7,059 bases of DNA from Ruminococcaceae bacterium UBA1244. GTDB lineage: Bacteria > Bacillota > Clostridia > Oscillospirales > Acutalibacteraceae. Below, piece by piece: positions 1-4,634 of the stretch. Position 1 is the first letter of the stretch. Every line of letters starts with the position of its first letter. A program made the position numbers and the translations under genes. The DNA is taken from positions 1-7,059 of the forward strand of contig DBWG01000074.1 in assembly GCA_002308635.1 (NCBI GenBank), given 5' to 3'. The notes beneath the pieces were generated by a model. The model did no database searches and was not told the origin of the DNA. It was given only the letters and a program-made list of their open reading frames with translations.

Positions 1-26
1 CAATAAACTACTGCTACTTTACTCAT
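1..26 (-). CDS. Probable flavodoxin, N-terminus only (runs off the left edge)
   Basis: Only eight full codons are visible, reading MSKVAVVY followed by a codon starting TG (Trp or Cys). This is a hydrophobic first beta strand. It matches the usual start of short-chain flavodoxins in Clostridia, where the next residues would be W-S-G-T-G-N-T, the FMN phosphate loop. The start ATG has an excellent ribosome site, AGAAGGAGT at 35-43, eight bases upstream. The gene lies 52 bases after the DUF3793 gene on the same strand, so it is probably the third gene of that unit. Flavodoxins are FMN electron carriers that replace ferredoxin when iron is short, which fits the iron genes upstream. The assignment rests on eight residues plus context. 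Another Rossmann-like flavoprotein is possible. Confidence 0.6.
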
Positions 27-34
27 ATTTAATT

Positions 35-43
35 ACTCCTTCT
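35..43 (-). promoter_or_regulatory. Ribosome binding site of the flavodoxin-like gene
   Basis: The minus strand reads AGAAGGAGT, eight bases before the ATG at 26. It is a near-perfect anti-16S match at good spacing and supports this start for a gene of which little is visible. Confidence 0.75.
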
Positions 44-78
44 AAAATTATTATCATAAGCCATAAGGCATAATGAAC

Positions 79-630
79 TCAACAAGACACCGCCAACCGT
101 TCAACGCTGTATCCCTTAGACATCAGCGAACAGCAGATCTCTGTGCAGCGCTTATATTTTTCAAATGTCATCTGTGCTTTGGCGGCATCACCGTAGACCT
201 TCCAGCAGCCGACGCATTTACATCCGCTTCCTTTGTGTTTGATAAAGCCGCAGACATCCTCCGGCGGATAGCCTAAAAACAAACCTATCTCATGTGGGAA
301 CTCCTCATTTTTACGCAGCTTTTTCATCAGCTCCGCAAGACAAAGATTGACGCTTTCCTTACGATATCCCATTTCACGGAGAATCCTCACAGCCTGTTCG
401 TTAATAAGATCATTCCGAAGTCTTGAGGGTCTGTAAAGATAAACAAGTGTAGAACCGTTCAGGTGTCTGAGTGGGATAGCCCTAAGACCTTTTTCGCTGA
501 GCCTGCAATTTATTTCCTTAAGGCTTCGGTGTTCTTCTTCTTTCGTTTCAAAGCGGCAGGAAAACATATTGCCTGTTTTAAGTCCCATCAATGTGGGCGC
601 ACAATGTCTTACTAACATTTCTTCCGGCAC
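79..630 (-). CDS. DUF3793 family Cys-rich protein
   Basis: This 183-residue soluble protein has no signal peptide or membrane segment. It matches the DUF3793 family, which is largely confined to Clostridia and has no assigned function. Recognisable family features are the start LVRHCAPTLMGLKTGN (about 6-21), the core FPHEIGLFLGYPPEDVCGFI (111-130) and the following K-G-x-x-C-x-C-x-x-C-W-K-V-Y segment (133-146). It has 12 cysteines: 10, 25, 42, 97, 127, 137, 139, 142, 162, 166, 167 and 183. The C137-x-C139-x-x-C142 group and C162/C166/C167 could bind a metal or an Fe-S cluster, but this is inference. The start is GTG at 630, with AAAGGAGT at 639-646 nine bases upstream. The ATG at 618 would drop conserved residues. 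It follows the DUF2325 gene after 15 bases, so the two are probably co-translated, and it precedes a flavodoxin-like gene. Confidence 0.88.
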   Translation of the reverse strand: MPEEMLVRHCAPTLMGLKTGNMFSCRFETKEEEHRSLKEINCRLSEKGLRAIPLRHLNGSTLVYLYRPSRLRNDLINEQAVRILREMGYRKESVNLCLAELMKKLRKNEEFPHEIGLFLGYPPEDVCGFIKHKGSGCKCVGCWKVYGDAAKAQMTFEKYKRCTEICCSLMSKGYSVERLAVSC

Positions 631-638
631 AGCAGATC

Positions 639-646
639 ACTCCTTT
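639..646 (-). promoter_or_regulatory. Ribosome binding site deciding the GTG start of DUF3793
   Basis: AAAGGAGT on the minus strand lies eight bases before the GTG at 630. It overlaps the last base of the TGA stop of the DUF2325 gene (646-648), which suggests translational coupling. Its position favours the GTG over the internal ATG at 618. Confidence 0.7.
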
Positions 647-924
647 CATCCGGTATAGCGTTCGAGGATATTTTTCAATGCTGATTTGGAGCCGGAATGA
701 GAACGCTCCACCGGGATATTCTGCCCTTTTGCGCTGTCTAAAGCACAACGCAGCATCTTATGCGACATGGTATCCGTAAACAGTACAAGCAGATCGGGAT
801 TTCCCATATTCTGCAAGCCTCTGCACATTTTAGGATACACCTTCGCCTTGCATTTATACCTCTTGCATAGCTCTGTATATTCCCTGACCATACATTCATT
901 TCCGCCGACAATTACAACGCTCAT
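646..924 (-). CDS. DUF2325 family protein
   Basis: This 92-residue cytoplasmic protein is recognised as DUF2325 by the N-terminal strand MSVVIVGGNE (a G-G-H/N turn), the central segment NPDLLVLFTDTMSHKM (42-57) and the later N-I-P-V-x-R-x-H-S segment (69-77). The fold looks Rossmann-like, with alternating strands and helices and a glycine turn near residue 7. No ligand or reaction is established for the family. Five cysteines (11, 20, 25, 34, 60) are more than usual for such a short protein. The start is placed at ATG 924. An upstream in-frame TTG at 939 would add N-G-G-N, which is only the ribosome site GGAGGA being translated, and it would lie next to the operator palindrome. It is the first gene of the unit DUF2325-DUF3793-flavodoxin, downstream of a predicted metal-responsive promoter. 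Confidence 0.85.
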   Translation of the reverse strand: MSVVIVGGNECMVREYTELCKRYKCKAKVYPKMCRGLQNMGNPDLLVLFTDTMSHKMLRCALDSAKGQNIPVERSHSGSKSALKNILERYTG

Positions 925-927
925 ATT

Positions 928-933
928 TCCTCC
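928..933 (-). promoter_or_regulatory. Ribosome binding site deciding the DUF2325 start
   Basis: GGAGGA on the minus strand lies three bases before the ATG at 924. The spacing is short but usable. Because the site would be inside the gene if translation began at TTG 939, it supports the shorter ORF. Confidence 0.65.
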
Positions 934-939
934 ATTCAA

Positions 940-953
940 TTAGACATGTCTAA
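940..953. promoter_or_regulatory. Perfect 14-bp palindrome, probable metalloregulator operator (site C)
   Basis: TTAGACATGTCTAA is identical on both strands. It has the TTAG-N6-CTAA layout, which resembles operators of DtxR/IdeR/MntR-type metal-dependent repressors (the corynebacterial consensus also uses TTAG...CTAA half-sites). It lies between the predicted promoter and the DUF2325 ribosome site, so a bound repressor would act as a roadblock. The regulator itself is not in the window. The family assignment is inference from the motif and the feo context. Confidence 0.6.
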
Positions 954-962
954 CTATTTGTC

Positions 963-1005
963 AAAAATTATCGGTCAGATAAATTAGGCTTATCTAACCG
1001 ATAAT
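963..1005 (-). terminator. Intrinsic terminator hairpin of the ABC transporter operon
   Basis: In minus-strand RNA the left arm ATTATCGGTTAGATAA (1005-990) pairs with the right arm TTATCTGACCGATAAT (982-967) around a 7-base loop, with a T tract at 967-963. All 16 positions pair on the minus transcript, one as a U.G wobble. On a plus transcript that position would be a C-A mismatch, so the structure suits the gene direction. It begins about 47 bases after the permease stop. The stem is rich in AU and the U tract is only five long, so readthrough is likely. It overlaps operator site B and the predicted transcription start of the next unit. Confidence 0.6.
984..997. promoter_or_regulatory. TTAG-N6-CTAA site B, probable operator at the transcription start
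   Basis: The plus strand reads TTAGGCTTATCTAA. The outer TTAG/CTAA half-sites match site C (940-953), while the centre is not symmetric. It sits just downstream of the predicted -10 element, where a repressor would block initiation. It also lies in the loop and one arm of the 967-1005 hairpin, so part of its symmetry may reflect RNA pairing instead. Confidence 0.45.
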
Positions 1006-1035
1006 AGTTTAACACATCTAACTATGTTTTGTCAA
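1006..1035 (-). promoter_or_regulatory. Predicted sigma-A promoter for DUF2325-DUF3793-flavodoxin
   Basis: On the minus strand a perfect -35 box TTGACA (1035-1030) is followed by 18 bases and the -10 box TAAACT (1011-1006). A TG one base before the hexamer gives an extended -10. The expected start is near 999, leaving a leader of about 75 bases before the ATG at 924. The spacer holds a degenerate operator-like site at 1008-1021 (TTTAACACATCTAA on plus), placing a possible repressor between the two boxes. It lies only 17 bases beyond the permease stop codon. Confidence 0.6.
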
Positions 1036-1051
1036 GAGCAAATTTGCTTTT

Positions 1052-2155
1052 TTATTCCGTTCCTTTCAGTGCCTCGACCATATCTATCTTCCTGTTTTTC
1101 CTTGCGACCATAAGTCCCACAAGCAAAGAAACACCAAAGGTCAACAATATCGAAACACAATATGTCAGAGGTCCCAGCATCAGCTTCATTTCATATTCAC
1201 CCGCAAGGGCAAGAAGCAGCCAATTCAGAACGCCAACGCCTGCCGGAAGTCCTATTATAACACCGATGACAGTAAGCCATAAATTCTGTGATATCAGAAG
1301 GCGATCGATCTGTTTATTTCGGAAGCCGAGAACCTTCAATGTCGCAAGCTCCCGTGAGCGTTCCACATAACTCATTATGCCTAAATTGTAAAGCACAACG
1401 ATACCAAGCACTGCCGCAGCGACAACAAGTATGATTACCATTCCGTCCATGATAGAAACAAAGCTGTTGAAGGTTGCCATGAGTTGAGCTTTATCCTGTT
1501 TGCCTGCGATAAGCTCCGAAGATGGAATATCGTTTATATTTTTGTTTGTATAAACAGCTGTCGGGGTGTATTCGATCCCCAGCTTATCTGCAAAGGTATC
1601 GCTTATAGTAACGCTTTCCGTCATAATGGAACGATTATAGCCGACGACCTTTGCGGTATATGTCTCCTTTGAACCGTAGGGTGAAAATGTGATCTTCTCC
1701 CCTATCCTTGCCTTGTCTTTCAGCCGCAGACAGAGATAAACGCCATCATCACTGAGTTTGATCCTGCGGTTGTCCTCGTCAATTATATTATACAGCTCGT
1801 TCGGGTTATGAACTACATCAAGGCTGACCGTATCTCCTCCAAGACTAATCCCTGTAAGGCTCTCCCAGTCGCCGTCAAGCTCTGTGGCAAGTGCCTTTGC
1901 CTTTTCGCTGTCGGCATTATCCACAAGATTTACCTTTGTAGCGTAATTTGAAATATCCTTGTCCAGCAGGTCAAGAAAGCCTGCCATAGTATCACGCATA
2001 CCAAGACCGCCGACCATCAGCACCATACAGCCCACAATTCCGAACAGAGTCATAAAGGAACGGCTTTTGTGGCGGCTCAGGTCACGGATGTTCCACTTTG
2101 TTCCGAAACGGAGCTTATCCCATAGCTTTGTGCGCTCCCAGACGAGCTTGCGCAT
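1052..2155 (-). CDS. C-terminal half of the FtsX-type ABC permease (second ORF of the split gene)
   Basis: This 367-residue ORF holds the second FtsX module. It has a basic N-terminal stretch (W-x-x-T-K-L-W-D-K-L-R-F-G-T-K-W-N-I-R-D), a membrane segment at 34-53, an extracytoplasmic domain to about 236, then segments at 237-262, 292-316 and 328-350, with T-L-K-V-L-G-F-R-N at 272-280. It ends with the family-typical E-A-L-K-G-T-E. No Shine-Dalgarno sequence precedes the ATG at 2155 (only AAAGAAA). That methionine is the internal Met of the family linker, not a natural start. It is therefore best read as the rest of the upstream ORF. If expressed separately, it would depend on translation through the 41-base overlap. 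Confidence 0.7.
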   Translation of the reverse strand: MRKLVWERTKLWDKLRFGTKWNIRDLSRHKSRSFMTLFGIVGCMVLMVGGLGMRDTMAGFLDLLDKDISNYATKVNLVDNADSEKAKALATELDGDWESLTGISLGGDTVSLDVVHNPNELYNIIDEDNRRIKLSDDGVYLCLRLKDKARIGEKITFSPYGSKETYTAKVVGYNRSIMTESVTISDTFADKLGIEYTPTAVYTNKNINDIPSSELIAGKQDKAQLMATFNSFVSIMDGMVIILVVAAAVLGIVVLYNLGIMSYVERSRELATLKVLGFRNKQIDRLLISQNLWLTVIGVIIGLPAGVGVLNWLLLALAGEYEMKLMLGPLTYCVSILLTFGVSLLVGLMVARKNRKIDMVEALKGTE

Positions 2156-3392
2156 TTTCTTTGGTGTGTAAGGACGGAGAGTTTCTGCGGCTGTACCCCC
2201 TGAGCTGACGGTGAACGGACAGGAAACTGATAAGCGTCAGAAGTATTATTGTGCCGAGCATCACGGGATAGCAGAAAAACGGTGTTGCAGCCGTCCAGTC
2301 GGGCATATCGAAATATGTTCCCATCATGCCGTTTTCGCTCATCACCGCCTTGCAGACAAGATAGCCGAGTCCTGCGCCAAGAGCGGTTCCGACTATACCG
2401 ATAAACAGTCCGTATGATGTATAATGCCTTAAAATCCTGCGGTTTTTGAATCCAAGAGCTTTCAGAGTTCCTATCTGAATCTTTTCCTTTGTGGCGATAC
2501 GGTGCATAGTCGTGACCATCGTAAGTATCGCTATCGCAAGGAACAGAACCGGCAGCACCGAACCCATAGTCTTGCCTTCCTCGGATTCACCCATCGCTTC
2601 TTTATATACAACATGGTCTGTCTTCGGAGTTACCATGATAGTTCTGCCGAGAGCATTTTTAACAGCATCCTCAAGGCTTTCCTTATCCATATCTGAAAGG
2701 ATATTCACTTGTGCATAGACCTTGTTTTCTGCTTCATCAATCGCATTTTCCGTAATCAGGTTTTCGGGCAAACCCGACATTTTCAGCTTTTCACGAATGA
2801 CTGTTCTCAGTTTTTCAGGAGACATATAGGCATAACCAAATGTATTGTAATCGGGCATCATCTGATTTTTGTCCGCAACGCATATCATGTGTTCGCCGGC
2901 TTTTATCAGACCGACTATCTTTCCTGAAATATCCATTCCCTGATACGAAAGAGTCAGCTCATCGCCGAGCTTATAGTTATTAACGGCGGCAAATTTATCT
3001 GAAAGCCAGAAGCCGTCACCGTTTTCATCATATTTTTCTCCGCTCATAACGACAAATGTCGAAACGGAAAAGTTTTCGCTGACATCAAGGGCAAGGGATT
3101 TGTTTGTCTTTCCCTTCAGGTCAAGATTGACGGACAGAAACCGGGCCGCCGCATTTACTCCGTCAATACCTGCTATTTTGTCAAGATCATCAGCGGTAAA
3201 GCCGTTCTGATCATATAATCTGAAATCTGCATAATTCGTATCCGAAAAGAATTTCGATGTATCATATTCAATGGTGTACCACTCCATATTGAAACCAAGA
3301 AAAATGCCCATTCCGAGAGTAATCATTATTATCATGGAAATGAACTGCGCCTTGTAGCTCCATGCGGTACGGAATAATTTTCGTGTCAGCAT
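2115..3392 (-). CDS. N-terminal half of the FtsX-type ABC permease (first ORF of the split gene)
   Basis: As read, this ORF gives 425 residues. Residues 1-399 are genuine permease: a short cytoplasmic N-terminus with a first membrane segment at about 17-34, an extracytoplasmic domain of about 240 residues, a segment at 278-296, the T-L-K-A-L-G-F-K-N motif near 309-317, and two more segments at 327-347 and 371-392. The last 26 residues after L-R-G are out of frame, basic and unlike the family. The start is ambiguous: ATG 3398 overlaps the ATPase end, but ATG 3392 overlaps the TAA as TAATG and sits seven bases from GAGGTGG (3406-3400), so 3392 is preferred. Alone it would be a half transporter with four membrane segments, and it is doubtful that it works without the second half. 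Confidence 0.7.
   Translation of the reverse strand: MLTRKLFRTAWSYKAQFISMIIMITLGMGIFLGFNMEWYTIEYDTSKFFSDTNYADFRLYDQNGFTADDLDKIAGIDGVNAAARFLSVNLDLKGKTNKSLALDVSENFSVSTFVVMSGEKYDENGDGFWLSDKFAAVNNYKLGDELTLSYQGMDISGKIVGLIKAGEHMICVADKNQMMPDYNTFGYAYMSPEKLRTVIREKLKMSGLPENLITENAIDEAENKVYAQVNILSDMDKESLEDAVKNALGRTIMVTPKTDHVVYKEAMGESEEGKTMGSVLPVLFLAIAILTMVTTMHRIATKEKIQIGTLKALGFKNRRILRHYTSYGLFIGIVGTALGAGLGYLVCKAVMSENGMMGTYFDMPDWTAATPFFCYPVMLGTIILLTLISFLSVHRQLRGYSRRNSPSLHTKENAQARLGAHKAMG
2206..2210 (-). other. Frameshift site: run of five G in the permease gene
   Basis: The minus strand reads CTC AGG GGG TAC in the first ORF frame. With four G it reads CTC AGG GGT ACA GCC GCA GAA, giving L-R-G-T-A-A-E and continuing into the second ORF without a stop. 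One extra G, or a +1 ribosomal slip at GGG-T, explains the split. Confidence 0.75.
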
Positions 3393-4093
3393 TACCATTC
3401 CACCTCGTCTGCGCTCATGGGATTTTCCTGTTCTTCAACAGAGCGTATTTTACCGTTTTTGACACGGATGACTACGTCAGCCATTTTAGCGATACTCTGG
3501 TTATGCGTAACAATAACTATGGTTTTTCCGTAGCTTTTTGCCATTTTTAGAAGGAGCTTGAGTACCATAACGCCGGTTTCGGAATCAAGTGCGCCTGTGG
3601 GTTCGTCACAAAGGAGAATCTGGGGATTTTTGCACAGCGCCCTTGCAATAGACACCCTCTGCTGTTCGCCTCCCGAAAGCTCGGACGGGAAGTTGTGCAG
3701 ATGGTCGGAAAGCCCGACCTCCTCTATCATCTGCTTTGCGTCAAGATGGTTCTTTGAGATTTCCGACACAAGCTCTACATTCTCATAGACCGTCAGCGTT
3801 GGAATAAGATTATAGAACTGAAAGACAAATCCCACCGTTGACGCACGGAAATCCGCAAGCTCGTTATCGCTGAGTTTGGATATATCTTTATCGTTTACGG
3901 TTATCGTGCCCTCCGTCGGGCTGTCCAGACCGCCCAGCATATTCAGAAGGGTGCTTTTGCCCGCACCTGACGGACCGAGAATAACAACAAACTTTCCTTC
4001 GTCAAGGGTGAAACTGACATGATCCAGCGCTTTCAATTCATGCTCGCCTGTCTGATATACCCTTGTGACATTATCGAATTTTACGATAGACAT
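3392..4093 (-). CDS. ABC transporter ATP-binding protein, MacB/LolD/FtsE type
   Basis: This 233-residue cytoplasmic ATPase powers the FtsX-type permease encoded next. All motifs are intact: an aromatic A-loop near Y13, Walker A GPSGAGKST (40-48), Q-loop Q92, signature LSGGEQQ (139-145), Walker B LLCDEP with D163/E164, D-loop GALD (167-170) and switch H197. The class drives mechanotransmission or export of lipoproteins, peptides and drugs, rather than classical import. The substrate here is unknown. The start is placed at ATG 4093, because the longer ORF from 4123 translates the ribosome site AAGGAG (4103-4108) as codons and overlaps the preceding gene. With 4093, 14 bases separate it from the HMA gene stop. 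Its stop overlaps the permease start (TAATG), so the pair is translationally coupled. Confidence 0.93.
   Translation of the reverse strand: MSIVKFDNVTRVYQTGEHELKALDHVSFTLDEGKFVVILGPSGAGKSTLLNMLGGLDSPTEGTITVNDKDISKLSDNELADFRASTVGFVFQFYNLIPTLTVYENVELVSEISKNHLDAKQMIEEVGLSDHLHNFPSELSGGEQQRVSIARALCKNPQILLCDEPTGALDSETGVMVLKLLLKMAKSYGKTIVIVTHNQSIAKMADVVIRVKNGKIRSVEEQENPMSADEVEW
3400..3406 (-). promoter_or_regulatory. Ribosome binding site of the permease, inside the ATPase gene
   Basis: GAGGTGG on the minus strand lies seven bases before ATG 3392 but only one base before ATG 3398. The spacing favours 3392, where TAATG joins the ATPase stop and the permease start. Confidence 0.5.
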
Positions 4094-4102
4094 TTCTGAT
4101 CT

Positions 4103-4108
4103 CTCCTT
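4103..4108 (-). promoter_or_regulatory. Ribosome binding site deciding the ATPase start
   Basis: AAGGAG on the minus strand lies nine bases before ATG 4093 and touches the TAA stop of the HMA gene (4108-4110). It would be inside the coding region if ATG 4123 were used, so it supports the shorter protein. Confidence 0.7.
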
Positions 4109-4368
4109 TATTTCTTTTTCCAAAACAGCGAAAAGCCGTTTTTCTCATACGGCTCTGTTTTTACATCAAGGACTATATAGCCTGTTTTCTTTATTTTATC
4201 ACAAAGAAGGCTTTCGTCAAGCAACTCATCACTGATGATCTCAGTCGTACCTTTGCTGTGGGATGAACTGACTTTCCTGACCTTGAAATGATTACGGACA
4301 GTGTCATTGATATGGCTTTCGCACATCGGACACATCATGCCGTCGATTTTCAGTATTGTTTTGAACAT
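4108..4368 (-). CDS. Small heavy-metal-associated (HMA) domain protein
   Basis: This 86-residue protein has a CopZ-like HMA core. It starts with strand MFKTILKIDG, then the metal loop G-M-M-C-P-M-C-E-S-H-I, with C13 and C16 as the likely ligand pair. The later segment K-K-T-G-Y-I-V-L-D-V-K (60-70) matches the usual last strand of the fold (TGY). A polar, basic tail (E-P-Y-E-K-N-G...W-K-K-K) extends beyond it. Canonical copper chaperones have G-M-T-C-x-x-C. The Met in place of Thr and the C-P-M-C spacing are seen in HMA-only proteins of Clostridia, whose metal is not established. The start is placed at ATG 4368, behind AAGGAG (4378-4383). A longer frame from ATG 4416 would encode the terminator hairpin and that ribosome site. 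It sits between feoB and the ABC genes, so Fe, Cu or Zn handling are all possible. Confidence 0.82.
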   Translation of the reverse strand: MFKTILKIDGMMCPMCESHINDTVRNHFKVRKVSSSHSKGTTEIISDELLDESLLCDKIKKTGYIVLDVKTEPYEKNGFSLFWKKK

Positions 4369-4377
4369 TTTTCCCAT

Positions 4378-4383
4378 CTCCTT
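4378..4383 (-). promoter_or_regulatory. Ribosome binding site deciding the HMA protein start
   Basis: AAGGAG on the minus strand lies nine bases before ATG 4368. The in-frame ATG at 4416 lies upstream of it, within a hairpin, so the shorter start is preferred. Confidence 0.7.
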
Positions 4384-4387
4384 TTTT

Positions 4388-4425
4388 AAAAGAATGATCC
4401 TATGCCGGTCCGACATAGGATCACT
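4388..4425 (-). terminator. Intrinsic terminator or attenuator between feoB partner and HMA gene
   Basis: In minus-strand RNA the arm AGTGATCCTATGTCG (4425-4411) pairs with CGGCATAGGATCATT (4407-4393) around a 3-base loop, followed by CTTTT. Ten central pairs (4414-4423 with 4395-4404) are perfect. Two extra pairs are G.U wobbles that form only on the minus transcript. It starts five bases after the stop codon of the Cys-rich protein gene. No room for a promoter remains between it and the HMA ribosome site, so it probably reduces, but does not abolish, expression of the HMA-ABC genes. Confidence 0.75.
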
Positions 4426-4430
4426 TCACG

Positions 4431-4619
4431 TTAGTTTTTGTCAGCTTTGTGACTGCCGCAGTTTTTGCAGTTTGAACAGCCGCTGCAGCCCTGACAGCCG
4501 CTGCACATTCCGCCCTTTTTTCTCTGCCTGATAAGGTAGATAACATCAAGCACAAGAACTAAAGCAACAACAGCTATAATGATGACCGTCATATAATTAT
4601 TTGCAAGCCATTCAAACAT
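4431..4619 (-). CDS. FeoB-associated Cys-rich membrane protein
   Basis: This 62-residue protein has a short N-terminus, one membrane helix (about 10-31), a basic stop-transfer R-Q-R-K-K (31-35) and a cysteine tail. The positive-inside rule puts the tail in the cytoplasm. The six cysteines (39, 42, 45, 48, 51, 54) are spaced exactly three apart, a complete C-x-x ladder. It belongs to the FeoB-associated Cys-rich membrane proteins that follow feoB in many Firmicutes. They are thought to help FeoB, perhaps as the counterpart of FeoC or of C-terminal cysteines found in other FeoB proteins, but no function has been proven. The FeoB here ends without cysteines. The start is ATG 4619, with AAAGGAGGAT (4625-4634) spanning the feoB stop codon, so translation is coupled. 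Confidence 0.9.
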   Translation of the reverse strand: MFEWLANNYMTVIIIAVVALVLVLDVIYLIRQRKKGGMCSGCQGCSGCSNCKNCGSHKADKN

Positions 4620-4624
4620 AATTA

Positions 4625-4634
4625 TCCTCCTTTT
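4625..4634 (-). promoter_or_regulatory. Ribosome binding site of the FeoB partner, overlapping the feoB stop
   Basis: The minus strand reads AAAGGAGGAT, overlapping the TAA of feoB (4633-4635), five bases before ATG 4619. A full-strength site on the stop codon points to co-translation of FeoB and its partner. Confidence 0.7.

Larger units (their letters stand above)
1052..3392 (-). pseudogene. FtsX-type ABC transporter permease, one gene split by a frameshift
   Basis: Two overlapping ORFs (3392-2115 and 2155-1052) are halves of a single long permease with two FtsX modules. Dropping one G from the G5 run at 2206-2210 joins them through L-R-G-T-A-A-E-T-L-R-P-Y-T-P-K-K-M-R-K-L, the linker typical of this family (usually L-R-P-x-x-P-K). 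The joined product is 779 residues, the usual size. Predicted membrane segments lie at about 17-34, 278-296, 327-347 and 371-392, then about 446-465, 649-674, 704-728 and 740-762. Large extracytoplasmic domains of roughly 240 and 180 residues follow the first segment of each module. Both modules carry the coupling-helix motif (TLKALGF, TLKVLGF) that contacts the ATPase. The partner ATPase is directly upstream. The second ORF has no ribosome site and overlaps the first by 41 bases, as expected of a split gene. The break may be a true mutation, an assembly error or recoding. Confidence 0.78.

Noticed and set aside
42..56. Fur-box-like TGATAATAATTTTAG (minus strand) before the flavodoxin-like gene
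   Set aside because: Only the left half matches the 7-1-7 Fur consensus; the right half agrees at four of seven positions, and the stretch is AT-rich. It is too weak to call.
925..939. TTG at 939 as the start of the DUF2325 gene
   Set aside because: It would translate the GGAGGA ribosome site, and the family begins with M-S-x-V-I-V-G-G, which matches ATG 924.
936..964. Second TTGACA (964-959) as a separate promoter
   Set aside because: No acceptable -10 box exists at 16-18 bases, and a start there would leave almost no leader before the DUF2325 ribosome site.
1037..1053. AGCAAATTTGCT followed by six T on the plus strand as a terminator
   Set aside because: The stem has only three or four usable pairs, and no plus-strand gene ends there.
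4369..4416. ATG at 4416 as the start of the HMA protein
   Set aside because: The added 16 residues encode the terminator hairpin and the ribosome site; the HMA fold begins at the ATG at 4368.
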